Shown: positions 1 to 9,059, counted from the first letter of the stretch. The stretch is DNA of 27,851 nucleotides from an uncultured Lachnospiraceae bacterium (GCA_910577835.1 CAJTOU010000038.1:1-27851), one strand, 5' to 3'. Notes: generated by a model not told the origin, from the sequence alone. A program made the numbers and translations.

Positions 1-89
1 ATAATATTCATTGATGACTTTTCAAAGTACAAAAAGTGCTTTTAGAGCAATCGCTCTGGGTGGTTCTGTCTATGTATATAATATGAGAT

Positions 90-113
90 AGTGTTTCCAC
101 CTGCGAAAACACT
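90..113 (-). terminator. Possible hairpin after the YD-repeat gene
   Basis: A 9-pair stem (AGTGTTTTC with GGAAACACT, one G-U pair) with a 6-base loop lies 4 bases past the stop of the YD-repeat gene, reading minus. No T-run follows, so it is a weak terminator candidate or an mRNA-stabilising hairpin. A second small palindrome (AGAGC-AATC-GCTCT) lies near 46-59. The first 117 bases hold no gene that I can support. Confidence 0.3.
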
Positions 114-117
114 TTGA

Positions 118-3100
118 TTATTTATACATAATATAAATAATACTGCTTGTATAAGTTGAAGTCCCCATACCCCAACCATAATAATAATATTCACTATACC
201 ACACGTTATAATCATATGGTGCTTTATTCGATTTTAAAACCGCCGTTCTTCCTGGCTTATGCAGCCAATAGTTTGCCGATTTTACATATTTCATCCAATG
301 ATAGTCGTCTGAACCTATTCTAAGTGCTATAACTGTCCCTGTTGCCGAACTAATTTCAGATTTCAAAATCGCCTCCGCTGTTCTAAAACCTCTTGCCTTT
401 AAATCAGAAATAGTGTTTAAAATTATAGTTTGTATATTTAGTTTAAATTCTCTTCCGGAGAAATATCCCGGATTCTCATAATAGTTGATTGCGCATATCG
501 CAAATCCATAACAATTATATTTGTTTGTTGTACTTGGATCCCACGAAAACAATGAATTATATTGTGGCGTGTAACTATTTGCATATGAAATTAATCTTGT
601 TTCTGCGGTAGTTTCTGCCATACTGCACCATGCCTCTCCTGATGAATTAATATTATTCACTGGAGAACTATCACAATATGCAAACATATTATTTGAATAA
701 ACTCCTGTCAATGTATCAATATATTTATCTGCATTTATAAATCTCCCTGTTTCAGGATCATAATATCTGGAATTCAAATAATAAAACTGACTTTCCTCAT
801 CATAATAATAACTTTTATACCGGAAAGGATTAATATGCGCCACTTCTTTATTCCCTGAAATATTAATAATTTTCCCCCATGAATCATATGTATAAGAAAC
901 AACCTCCTTTCCATTTATATCAAAAATTCCTATTATATCTTTCGTATGATTTTTCTTATATACATATATATTGTCATTATATTCAAATCCCAGAATTTCT
1001 TCATTTTCATCATAAAAATAATAAATTTTATGTTCATCGCTTTCTTCGCACACTATTTTTGAACCATCTAAAACATATTTCACTATTTTTCCATTGACAG
1101 TTTTAGATATCCTGATTCCATTACAATCATATGAATATTCTGAAACCACTCCATTGATATCATTTATTTCTGTTAACCATCTGCCGTTACTCCATATAAA
1201 CTTTTCTCCATTTATATATTGTGTAGGATTCCCAATCTCATCATATATGATTAAACTATTATCATAACTTAACAATAAATCTTTCCACTCTAAGTCATAT
1301 GCCAAATCTATTGTTTTTTTAAGATTATTTAACTGTTCCGTAGAAATACCAAAAGATAATGGATAAAATTCTTTACAAATAATATTGCCGCCATTATCAT
1401 ATTTATATAATATTGTCATATCCATTTCTTTTGAGTCCTCTCTAACCAACTGGTTAAAGTCATTGTATTTATAAGAATTTATCAATTCTCCATTTAAATA
1501 TTCTTTTGAAATATTTCCTTCCCCTTCATAAATATATTTATATTCATCCTTACCAATATTTTGTATGATACATTTATCTTTTACTATTTTACTATTTGAC
1601 AAAATTTCAATATCATTAAAAAAAACTTTTTCTAATGTACTATCCTCATTATTCTCTGTTTTTTTTGATAACAAATCATTAAATTCACATAATACATCAA
1701 CATCATTAAAAATATACTGACTCTCAAATTGTTGGACACCATCTGATAATATGACAGATTTCTTATCGCTGTCATTTTTATATTCTATTGTCCAGCCATT
1801 TGAATTCTCTATTTTACATAATTCCTCATCTGCCCCATATACATATTTTAATTCAACATCATTTACATAATCTATATAATTTTCTGGTAAATAATGTTCA
1901 TTATATATCCATTCATATAATGTACCGTACTCATCTGAAATATTCGTAATATTACCTATAGTATCATACTCAATCGTATTAATATATCCATTCCCATATA
2001 TTAATTTTGTCATATTATCATTTGTATCATATTCATATTTTGCATATAGCTTATCTGCAATCTTTATTTCATCTACATTTTCATATTTATATGATATATC
2101 ATATTCAAATCCGTTATGCTCAATGGAAGAAAGCTTTCCGTCATCATCATATTTATATATATTAACAATATTCACTATTCCATCTGAGCCCAATGTTGCT
2201 ATCAAATTTCCTATGTTATCATAAATATACAAAATATATTTATTCTCATAAAACCGAAAGATTTCGTTTCCTGTAGTAATATTGCGAATTTTAGTAATTA
2301 ATAAGCCATCTTCCCCATATCTGCTATCAATATCATCCAATTTAGACTTATTCAATTTGCAAATATAATTATTTGATTCTTTATCAATATTTATTATAGT
2401 AAATAAATCATAATATTTTTCAGAAATAAAATCATACAATTCTTTGTCTATACTTAATTCAATATTATATGTTTCTGAATATACATCATATATATCATAG
2501 GCATCGGTAACAGAATTACTATCTGTATCTTTTAAATAAGGGTCTGTTTTTAAATCTCTAATCTCATACCCATCTAAAATGCCATCTTCATCACTATCTT
2601 TGTTTATTGGAAAATAATATCCATCCTCATTAGTAAAAGTAACTATATTCGAAAACAATCTATTTCCAAATTTATCATATATTATGATATATACTTCTAA
2701 AAATCCTCCTTCTTCAGGAACTTCCAACATATTTGAAATATCATAATTCTCTTCAATATTAAAATCTTGGTTATTATACCTATAGCATAAATCTATCTTT
2801 TGGTATTCCTTTTCATACACAATACCAATTTTATTTTCGGTATCTGCATAGAACAAATCAAAAGTTTCATATTTGCTCAATTTTATATTTTTTAATTGAT
2901 TATATAATTGCAAATCCAAATTATACATATTAATATTTTCTCCTGATAATTCTATACTTTCTGCTATTATAACACCATTAAAATCAAAATTATTGCCATG
3001 AAAAACCACTTTTCCATTAGGTGAATAGATAATCCCTTCAAAATTCATATCAGAAGCATTTATATATATGTTTCCATTTTTACTGCACAAAACAGCTGTT

Positions 3101-3528
3101 TTTCCTATTATAGTTGAAGCATCTATATTAATATCGCTCTCACTTACTAATGTATTTGTTATATCTAAATCCAAAACATATATATTAGAAATTGATTGTG
3201 AATATGTCTCCTTCTCTATGTTACAAATAGTATCAGCAATAAAAATTTCATCATTATATCCTTCTGAATTATTAAAACGACTCATTATTCCATCTAAAAT
3301 ATCATTCTCTTGTTTATCTAATAATTGAATATCTTCACGAATTATTTGACTATTTTCATTAATACATAACTTATTTGTAAAAGCACAAATATTTTTTGCA
3401 TGATCAATTTCAAAAGAAATATCGTTAATTCCTGTAGTATTTGCAATTATATTAATGCACAACTGATTAAAAAAATATACAATTGACACAAACACACAAA
3501 ACACCATTCGTAATATCTTTTTTTTCAT
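118..3528 (-). CDS. Secreted YD-repeat (RHS-like) protein with C-terminal Cys/His domain
   Basis: Large secreted or surface protein of about 1136 residues. This start gives a clear signal peptide (MKKK followed by a hydrophobic stretch to about residue 28) and has an AAGGAAAGGA-like site upstream. Next come an Asn/Ile-rich beta-helix-like region (about 150-210), a thrombospondin-3-like calcium-binding segment (about 307-344; DSDEDGILDGYE, then a TDP and DTD series), many YD repeats (about 440-890), and the RHS core motif YYDPETGRFINAD (about 919-932). The last ~140 residues form a separate domain with NCYGFA (Cys1006), DDYHW (His1077) and LHKPG (His1090), a Cys/His arrangement recalling papain-like or NlpC-like peptidases. 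RHS-core proteins usually carry variable toxin tips, so a toxin or wall-peptidase role is inferred. No immunity gene is visible because the window ends 117 bases downstream. The frame stays open upstream to an ATG at 3822, so the protein could be 98 residues longer. Confidence 0.85.
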   Translation of the reverse strand: MKKKILRMVFCVFVSIVYFFNQLCINIIANTTGINDISFEIDHAKNICAFTNKLCINENSQIIREDIQLLDKQENDILDGIMSRFNNSEGYNDEIFIADTICNIEKETYSQSISNIYVLDLDITNTLVSESDINIDASTIIGKTAVLCSKNGNIYINASDMNFEGIIYSPNGKVVFHGNNFDFNGVIIAESIELSGENINMYNLDLQLYNQLKNIKLSKYETFDLFYADTENKIGIVYEKEYQKIDLCYRYNNQDFNIEENYDISNMLEVPEEGGFLEVYIIIYDKFGNRLFSNIVTFTNEDGYYFPINKDSDEDGILDGYEIRDLKTDPYLKDTDSNSVTDAYDIYDVYSETYNIELSIDKELYDFISEKYYDLFTIINIDKESNNYICKLNKSKLDDIDSRYGEDGLLITKIRNITTGNEIFRFYENKYILYIYDNIGNLIATLGSDGIVNIVNIYKYDDDGKLSSIEHNGFEYDISYKYENVDEIKIADKLYAKYEYDTNDNMTKLIYGNGYINTIEYDTIGNITNISDEYGTLYEWIYNEHYLPENYIDYVNDVELKYVYGADEELCKIENSNGWTIEYKNDSDKKSVILSDGVQQFESQYIFNDVDVLCEFNDLLSKKTENNEDSTLEKVFFNDIEILSNSKIVKDKCIIQNIGKDEYKYIYEGEGNISKEYLNGELINSYKYNDFNQLVREDSKEMDMTILYKYDNGGNIICKEFYPLSFGISTEQLNNLKKTIDLAYDLEWKDLLLSYDNSLIIYDEIGNPTQYINGEKFIWSNGRWLTEINDINGVVSEYSYDCNGIRISKTVNGKIVKYVLDGSKIVCEESDEHKIYYFYDENEEILGFEYNDNIYVYKKNHTKDIIGIFDINGKEVVSYTYDSWGKIINISGNKEVAHINPFRYKSYYYDEESQFYYLNSRYYDPETGRFINADKYIDTLTGVYSNNMFAYCDSSPVNNINSSGEAWCSMAETTAETRLISYANSYTPQYNSLFSWDPSTTNKYNCYGFAICAINYYENPGYFSGREFKLNIQTIILNTISDLKARGFRTAEAILKSEISSATGTVIALRIGSDDYHWMKYVKSANYWLHKPGRTAVLKSNKAPYDYNVWYSEYYYYGWGMGTSTYTSSIIYIMYK

Positions 3529-3822
3529 AGACTTTCTATCCTTTCCTTGATAAATATTTTTATTATTATAAAACCATTTCAACTTCCCTGTTTTTATATC
3601 AGGAAATAGTTCTTCCTGATATAAAAATCTGTATGGTGCCCTGAGCCTTTCATCCTCCAGCGACGCCATAAATAATCCTTCTATCTCTTCCTCCAGATAT
3701 TCGTCCTCTTCTTCCACTGCTAACAGAATCCGAAACTGCCCTATATCTGCCTGGAACTGCTTTATCACTCCATCCAACCTGTAATTTACACAGTCAAACG
3801 CCCATATCAGTACATTTGGCAT
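3529..3822 (-). other. In-frame coding segment upstream of the YD-repeat signal peptide
   Basis: 98 codons starting MPNVLIWAFDC run without a stop into the YD-repeat gene. The ATG at 3822 has its own GGTGAG site 6 bases upstream. The segment is charged (an acidic EEEDEYLEEEIEG stretch near residues 37-49), has no signal peptide and is visibly richer in G+C than the gene that follows. A signal peptide at residue 99 would be misplaced if this were the real N-terminus. I read it as a fragment of another small gene, now lacking its own stop, joined to the YD-repeat gene. The alternative is a genuine N-terminal extension. I do not recognise the family. Confidence 0.45.
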
Positions 3823-3829
3823 AATTTTC

Positions 3830-3871
3830 TCACCATCTGTTTAAAAGTTTCTTGATTTCTTCTTTTTCCAT
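3830..3871 (-). CDS. Possible 13-residue leader ORF
   Basis: A very short ORF (MEKEEIKKLLNRW) ends 7 bases before the ATG at 3822, and its TGA overlaps the GGTGAG ribosome binding site of that ORF. An AGGAG lies upstream but about 20 bases away, farther than usual. It could be a translationally coupled leader peptide or the remains of the N-terminus of the gene fragment at 3529-3822. Its short length makes chance likely. Confidence 0.2.
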   Translation of the reverse strand: MEKEEIKKLLNRW

Positions 3872-4029
3872 TATTTTATAAACTTCTATATTCTCCTTTT
3901 TCACATATTGTTAAATTTTTTATGATATCAATTACCTTTAAAAGCATTATCCACAAAAATAATAATAAAATATTGTAACATAAAACCAAAAAAATACTGA
4001 CTTGATATCGTTTATTTCACTTTCTTTCT

Positions 4030-4038
4030 ATTATAACA
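4030..4038 (-). promoter_or_regulatory. Extended -10 promoter for the YD-repeat gene
   Basis: Reading minus, TGTTATAAT is a perfect TATAAT with the extended TGn element. The -35 position 17 bases upstream (TTTTAG) is poor, as tolerated by extended -10 promoters. It would give a leader of about 200 bases before 3822 and about 500 before 3528. Confidence 0.4.
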
Positions 4039-4307
4039 TATCTTAGGAGAATCTAAAAGAAAATATTAACTAAAAAGTTATTATTGCATTTTTAAATTTC
4101 AATTCTCCTTATTATGTAAAGAAGAAAAATTTTTCCTCTTTCATACATATTACTTAAGCATACTTTATCTTTATCCCGTTCAAACACATGATGATATTTT
4201 TATTATAAAGGCTTATTATCAATAAGACAATATGATACTACCATACTTTACACGATTTATAAAAAACAGATATCAAATACATTTTTATAGCATTTTCCCT
4301 TCATCAA

Positions 4308-4316
4308 TGCTATAAT
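4308..4316 (+). promoter_or_regulatory. Extended -10 promoter for the plus-strand DUF4832 gene
   Basis: TGCTATAAT is a perfect extended -10 element 34 bases before the start codon at 4351. No good -35 hexamer is present. The gene itself has a strong GGAGG 9 bases before its ATG. Confidence 0.5.
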
Positions 4317-4350
4317 ACTAATTATTACAATTCCTACGGAGGTTCACCAA

Positions 4351-5748
4351 ATGAAAAAATTTATGACTTCACTCCCTTTCCGGCTGTCCTGTCTTATTAT
4401 AACTGTTATTCTTATCTGTGCCATATTAAGCTCCCCTCTCTCCCTCTCTCTTACCTATACCCCTGCAAACAGTCTTGAGAACAGGGATATTCTGGCAAAT
4501 CCCTACTGTGGATTCTACCGTATAAACGGCTACACTCTGACTGACGATGCCAACAGCAGCATTATCAATTCTGCCAGTGTCGCTGCTGATACTGGTAACC
4601 ATCGCCGCCTTGTACAGCTTCAAATTAACCTGCGAAACTTCAAAGACTCAGCCCTTACAAGCACCGCATTAAAGCAGCTTGACGATATTCTCGCCACATG
4701 GGCACAGACAGACAAGCACTTTATCCTCCGTTTTCTCTATGACTGGGACGGTAATGCAGAAGAAACAGAACCGGAAAACCTTGATATTATCACAAAACAT
4801 ATGGAGCAGACCGCATCCGTCTACAACAAATACGCAGACCGCATCTACATCCTTCAGGGCTTGTATATTGGAAACTATGGAGAAATGCATCACTCCTCCT
4901 ATCAGTCTACCGGCGAAATCATACGACTGACACAAACTCTTTTCGGTATTACAAACCCTTCTATTTTCCTTGCTGTACGTACTCCCGCTTACTGGCGCAC
5001 AATTACCGGTTTCAGGGAGCCATCAGATGTGTCAACCGATACAAACAGCCGCTCTCTTGCATCGCGTATCAGCCTTTTTAATGACGGTCTGCTTGCATCG
5101 GAATCCGACGCCGGCACCTATGCAGAGCTTGACCGTGAAACAGAATTATCTTTTCAAAACCGTCTGTGTCAGTATGTGCCAAATGGCGGCGAAGTCATTA
5201 TTGCCAATTCCTACAATGACCTTTCAAATGCTGTCCATGACCTGCGTACCATGCATATATCTTATTTAAACGAAGCCTATGATTTAGATGTATTAAATAA
5301 ATGGAAAAATACAATGTATTCAGAAAATGATTTATTTTATGGTCTTTCCGGCTACGACTACATAGCGGCACATCTCGGCTATCGCTATGTGCTGCGCTCT
5401 ACGGAACTGAAATTCAATGATTCCTATGAAAAAACCGCCACCTATTCGCTGTCTGTGGAAAATACAGGATTTTCCAACTGTTATTATCCATTTGAACTGT
5501 CCATTACCATTATGAATAAAGCAACAAGAGAGCGTATTACTCTGATAAACGAAAAAAACAGTACATTTTTCCGCTGCGGCACCACAAATACGATTTCCTT
5601 CCCTCTGAATATGAGAGACTTTGAACCTGGTGACTATAATATCTATTTCCTGACCAGCGACCCGACATCAAAAGAAGCCATCCAGTATGCCAACAATATG
5701 ACGCTGACATCCGACGGCTACTATGTAGGTTCTTTTACAATTGAATAA
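4351..5748 (+). CDS. Membrane-anchored or secreted DUF4874/DUF4832 protein
   Basis: 465 residues. An N-terminal hydrophobic segment (about 10-35, after basic MKKFMTSLPFR) is a signal peptide or anchor, so the protein acts outside the membrane. The rest matches the DUF4874 (N-terminal) plus DUF4832 (C-terminal) architecture, thought to form a glycoside-hydrolase-like TIM barrel followed by a beta-sandwich. Landmarks are NPYCGFYRI, RFLYDWDG, GNYGEMHHS (Glu178, a candidate catalytic acid), RTPAYWR, SESDAGTY, SYLNEAYD and YDYIAAHLGYRYV. All recur in the minus-strand paralogue at 5766-7016, into which this gene converges with a 17-base gap. It is the only clear plus-strand gene here and has its own promoter and terminator. 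Trimming or modifying the exopolysaccharide made by the facing operon is inferred from position and fold; activity is unproven. Confidence 0.85.
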   Translation: MKKFMTSLPFRLSCLIITVILICAILSSPLSLSLTYTPANSLENRDILANPYCGFYRINGYTLTDDANSSIINSASVAADTGNHRRLVQLQINLRNFKDSALTSTALKQLDDILATWAQTDKHFILRFLYDWDGNAEETEPENLDIITKHMEQTASVYNKYADRIYILQGLYIGNYGEMHHSSYQSTGEIIRLTQTLFGITNPSIFLAVRTPAYWRTITGFREPSDVSTDTNSRSLASRISLFNDGLLASESDAGTYAELDRETELSFQNRLCQYVPNGGEVIIANSYNDLSNAVHDLRTMHISYLNEAYDLDVLNKWKNTMYSENDLFYGLSGYDYIAAHLGYRYVLRSTELKFNDSYEKTATYSLSVENTGFSNCYYPFELSITIMNKATRERITLINEKNSTFFRCGTTNTISFPLNMRDFEPGDYNIYFLTSDPTSKEAIQYANNMTLTSDGYYVGSFTIE

Positions 5749-5765
5749 TAAAACGGATATTTTTT

Positions 5766-7016
5766 CTATTCCAGTTCTCCAAGAAGCATCTGTTCTTCTG
5801 CCGACCGATTGGCAAAACGGATGCTTTTTTTATCTCTGCATCGTATAATTTCTAAATACAGCCTGCTTTCTTTTTCTGTCGCTTCCAAAAATTCTATTTT
5901 AATCTCTGCCTTTTCTTCTGGTTTTAATGCTCTGATATCATAAAAAACAGGAATTATCTTCCTCTTCCCGTCTGTTTCGATAATAAGCCTGATATCCGCC
6001 TTATCGCACATACAGGCAAATCCCGTATTTTCCAGAATAAGCCTCAGATATTTCTCTTTTCGTCCTGCAAGCACAGCATCCCTTACAACAAACCGGTATC
6101 CCATATGACTTCCAATATAATCATAAAGGCTTACCCCCTGCCACCTCTGCTCTTTCCACCTGCTTAAAATCCTTTCATCATATACGCTGTTTAAATAACT
6201 GATATTCATATCCCGCAGCACCTGCAACGTTTCTTCCGGCGAAAACTCTCTCTCTCCCGCCACAGCCTCGCCTCCGCATGGAACCTTTCCTGCTGCCTGC
6301 CGAATATATGCCATTTCCTCCTCCATACACCACGGCTGTTCCTGACCTGCACTGCTTTTTGGCTGCTCTCCAAAGGTTCCCAGATGACTTTCCGAAGCGA
6401 AAATAGCATCGTCAAATATTCCGATTTCACATACACTCTCTTTTTGCACCTGTCTACACTGAACCGGCCTGCGAAACGCCATGGGTATTTGTCCCGTCGC
6501 TGCCTTCCATGTATCTGACAGCTCTCTCAAATGCTTTTTGCTTAAAAACTTAGAACTGTGCATTTCTCCCCAGCTTCCTACAAACAATCCCTGTGTCATT
6601 AATATATTCGCTTTATATTTTTCCACCACTGCCCCAAGCTGCTCCATATGCCTTACAATGACGGAAAAAAGGGAAGGTTCCTTCTCCATCCCTTTTCCTT
6701 CATTATCATATAAGATACGAAGTATTACTTCTTTCCCTGCTTTCATAAAAGTAGACAATATCCTTTCCGCAAAGAAAAGCCCTTCTTTATCTATCTCTGT
6801 TCTACCATACCTGCCAATATTAATCAACACAAGCGCAATATGCTCATTTTTTTCAAATGGCAGATACAAAAGCTCATCTTCTGTCGTCTCTCCAAGAACA
6901 AATGTATAAATATGATACCAGCCCCGTCCCGGATTCGTATAACTTTCCATTTCCTCTGTATAATCTGCCTTTTTCAGACGATATTTTTTATTCCTTAATA
7001 TAAATCCCATTTTCAC
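5766..7016 (-). CDS. DUF4874/DUF4832 protein without signal peptide
   Basis: 416 residues from a GTG at 7016; an ATG at 7010 is an alternative, and the shared site (AGGGATAGGTGA) is closer than ideal to both. It is the last gene of the exopolysaccharide operon and overlaps the preceding GT2 gene by 29 bases, suggesting translational coupling. Domain order follows the plus-strand paralogue: NPGRGWYHI (28-36), RILYDNEG (100-107), GSWGEMHSS with candidate catalytic Glu151, RRPVQCR, SESHLGTF, SYLNSVYD and YDYIGSHMGYRFV, then a beta-sandwich C-terminus. Unlike the paralogue it has no signal peptide or membrane segment, so it appears cytoplasmic unless exported another way. A hydrolase-like or sugar-binding role in polymer production is inferred. 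Its 3' end contains the terminator of the opposing gene. Confidence 0.85.
   Translation of the reverse strand: MKMGFILRNKKYRLKKADYTEEMESYTNPGRGWYHIYTFVLGETTEDELLYLPFEKNEHIALVLINIGRYGRTEIDKEGLFFAERILSTFMKAGKEVILRILYDNEGKGMEKEPSLFSVIVRHMEQLGAVVEKYKANILMTQGLFVGSWGEMHSSKFLSKKHLRELSDTWKAATGQIPMAFRRPVQCRQVQKESVCEIGIFDDAIFASESHLGTFGEQPKSSAGQEQPWCMEEEMAYIRQAAGKVPCGGEAVAGEREFSPEETLQVLRDMNISYLNSVYDERILSRWKEQRWQGVSLYDYIGSHMGYRFVVRDAVLAGRKEKYLRLILENTGFACMCDKADIRLIIETDGKRKIIPVFYDIRALKPEEKAEIKIEFLEATEKESRLYLEIIRCRDKKSIRFANRSAEEQMLLGELE
5785..5831 (+). terminator. Intrinsic terminator of the plus-strand DUF4832 gene
   Basis: A 10-pair stem (AGCATCTGTT with AACGGATGCT, one G-U pair) encloses a second TGCC/GGCA stem and is followed by seven T's (5825-5831). 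It lies 37 bases past the stop at 5748, entirely inside the 3' end of the convergent gene on the other strand. Confidence 0.75.
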
Positions 7017-7818
7017 CTATCCCTGCATCTTTTTTTAATACCTTGACACGATAAACTACTGCCAGAATCGACATTGTCATCCGCACCATATAAACAATTG
7101 GCCTGAGTCCTGAATGCATACTTTTTCCCGCACTTCTTATATGCATTTTCGCAGGAATTTCTTCTACTTTAAAACCAAGCAGAATCATTTGAATCACAAT
7201 ATTCGCATCTGGATATCTGTCATCAAAATGATTATAACGGGAACAATATAAAACCGCTTTTCTGCTGAGCCCCTGCAATCCTGTGGTGGGGTCTGAAATC
7301 TGCCTTCCTGTAAACAGCCGAATTAAATATCTGAAATACGAATATGCTATTTTTTTCAGGAAGGAAGTCTGATAATTCGAGTCTTCCAGAAGATATCTTG
7401 AACCGAGAATAATATCCGGATACCTTCCATCTTCTCCCTGCTGCTTAAGCTTCTGATAAATAACGGGAATATTGCATACATCATGCTGCCCGTCAGAATC
7501 CATCTGAATTACATATTTATATTTTCTGCGTATGGCATATTTATACCCAAGCTGTATAGCGCTACCATAGCCAAGATTAAATACGTGCGTCACCAGTGTA
7601 TGATGATATTCCTTCACAATCCAGTTCGTAGAATCCGAGGAACCATCATTCATAACAAGAACATCCGCTATATTGCTTATCTCCTGTGAATTTAACTGTT
7701 CCAATACCTTTCTGATATTTTTTTCTTCATTGTACGCAGGCATAATAATCAGCAAATCCTTTTTAATAATTTCTTTTTTTCCTCCTAGCTCCATCTTCTG
7801 TACCATGCCGCAACACAT
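6988..7818 (-). CDS. GT2 glycosyltransferase, polyprenyl-phosphate-sugar synthase-like
   Basis: 276 residues. Dolichyl-phosphate-mannose-synthase-like GT2 fold: PAYNEE (27-32), MNDGSSDST (56-64), QMDSDGQHD with the metal-binding DxD-type motif (105-113) and GSRY. A C-terminal hydrophobic or amphipathic stretch (YMVRMTMSILAVVYRV) probably lies on the membrane. Such enzymes move a sugar from a nucleotide donor to undecaprenyl phosphate. Its partner is probably the DUF2304 membrane protein three genes upstream in the operon, as in the GacI/GacJ pair of streptococci. The start is uncertain: the ATG at 7818 sits 2 bases after AAAGGAT, while an AGGAGG lies just inside the coding region, before an ATT codon. 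The sugar is unknown. Confidence 0.85.
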   Translation of the reverse strand: MCCGMVQKMELGGKKEIIKKDLLIIMPAYNEEKNIRKVLEQLNSQEISNIADVLVMNDGSSDSTNWIVKEYHHTLVTHVFNLGYGSAIQLGYKYAIRRKYKYVIQMDSDGQHDVCNIPVIYQKLKQQGEDGRYPDIILGSRYLLEDSNYQTSFLKKIAYSYFRYLIRLFTGRQISDPTTGLQGLSRKAVLYCSRYNHFDDRYPDANIVIQMILLGFKVEEIPAKMHIRSAGKSMHSGLRPIVYMVRMTMSILAVVYRVKVLKKDAGIGENGIYIKE

Positions 7819-7847
7819 ATCCTTTCTATATTTTTATATCTTTAAAC

Positions 7848-9059
7848 TTACTCATTTTCGAATAATCCCTTTAACAGCATTAAATCCTCTTCATAGGATA
7901 TTTTTTTACATAACGCTGCCTTCTGGAAAGCTTCTCTCTGTTTCTTGTCCAATATCAGCAGCTTTATTTTTTCTTTGATATCCTCCGGCTCCAATTTGCA
8001 CAAAAATCCGTCTTTGCCGTCTGTAATCTGCTCTCTGTTTGAATTGTTATCTGATGCAACAATTGCACAGCCCAATATCTGTGCTTCCTGAATAGCTATG
8101 CTTTTTCCTTCAAATCTGGTTGCCTGTACGCAGATATCTGCCTGTAAATAATATGGATATGGATTTTCCACAGCTCCCGCCAGAATAAAATCTTCTTCAA
8201 GTCCTGCCTTTGCAATCTGCTGTTCCAGCATTTGCCTTTCAGAACCCTCTCCTAGTACATACCAGCGTGCCGAATATCCTTCTGTCTTTAAGAGCCGCAT
8301 CGCCTCCACCGCGCTCTCGTAAGATTTCTGCCATGTCAGTCTTCCCACACTTAAAATACGAATACCGCGATAATCATCAGTAAATCCGCCAGCAAGCCTA
8401 GACTTTTTCTTAATCTCCTCCGAATTCAGCATATTGTGAAATACTGCAGTCTTCTCTTTATATTCTGGATATACCTCCAAAAATTTATCCCTGACACTTT
8501 CTGCAATTGGAAAAATTGCGTCAAATTCTTCATAGCAGTTTTTATCCAGCCTTCTTGTATATCCTGCCTGTGTATAATCAATATGTATAAATGCCGCTTT
8601 TTTCTTTGCATTTACATAATCTGCCACATAATAGGTAGAACCGCCTTCAAGATAGGCTACTGCAACATCATACCTTTCCTTCAGTCTGGGACTTCCGTCG
8701 GATATTATGCGCCATAAAAGCTTATCTGGCCATATTTTATGCTTTTTCACCATTTCAAAAAGTCCCGCGGCCATATATGGGAGCCTTCTAAAAACAGTTC
8801 CCCGACAAAACATAGCCTTTATAATATGCCTGTACATATGTTTTCTTCCCTCTTCTGACAGCACGGAAACACTGCTGTAATCCTTATTCAGAAGTGTCAC
8901 ATGTTTCGGAAGTCTGTCTGATAATTCTCCCTGTCCCATAAGTACATAGAGAGAAATATCATACTCATCCGGACTCAGCCTTCTTAAAAGCTCAAGCAGA
9001 GCCATTTCGGCACCTGCTGCACTGAGGGTATTGATTACAAACAGTAATTTTTTCTTCAT
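7848..9059 (-). CDS. GT4-family glycosyltransferase
   Basis: 403 residues, GT-B fold. The N-terminus (LLFVINTLSAAGAEMALLELL) is the usual acceptor-side Rossmann start of GT4 enzymes. SVGRLTWQKSYE and LGEGSERQMLEQ mark the donor domain, and FEGKSIAIQEAQ (about 313-324) contains the E-x7-E nucleotide-sugar motif. It has no signal peptide and is cytoplasmic. The ATG overlaps the stop of the DUF2304 gene by 4 bases (ATGA), showing operon membership and coupling. PelF is the presumed polymerase of this locus, so this second GT4 probably adds another sugar or starts the chain. Donor and acceptor cannot be deduced. Confidence 0.88.
   Translation of the reverse strand: MKKKLLFVINTLSAAGAEMALLELLRRLSPDEYDISLYVLMGQGELSDRLPKHVTLLNKDYSSVSVLSEEGRKHMYRHIIKAMFCRGTVFRRLPYMAAGLFEMVKKHKIWPDKLLWRIISDGSPRLKERYDVAVAYLEGGSTYYVADYVNAKKKAAFIHIDYTQAGYTRRLDKNCYEEFDAIFPIAESVRDKFLEVYPEYKEKTAVFHNMLNSEEIKKKSRLAGGFTDDYRGIRILSVGRLTWQKSYESAVEAMRLLKTEGYSARWYVLGEGSERQMLEQQIAKAGLEEDFILAGAVENPYPYYLQADICVQATRFEGKSIAIQEAQILGCAIVASDNNSNREQITDGKDGFLCKLEPEDIKEKIKLLILDKKQREAFQKAALCKKISYEEDLMLLKGLFENE

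Larger units (their letters stand above)
3872..4350. other. AT-rich intergenic region between divergent genes
   Basis: About 480 bases of very AT-rich DNA separate the leftward YD-repeat gene from the rightward DUF4832 gene. It contains one good extended -10 element in each direction (listed separately) and several poly-A/T tracts. I see no coding remnant, RNA gene or convincing riboswitch in it. Confidence 0.5.

Noticed and set aside
46..59. AGAGC-AATC-GCTCT palindrome near the left edge
   Set aside because: Only five pairs and no T-run; too weak to call a terminator or operator.
1321..3400. Many short AT-rich direct repeats such as CATCATA and TCATATTTATA
   Set aside because: They encode the YD and Tyr/Asp-rich repeats of the secreted protein and show no CRISPR-like spacing or constant repeat unit.
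6481..6909. 142-codon plus-strand ORF
   Set aside because: Antisense shadow of the minus-strand DUF4832 gene.
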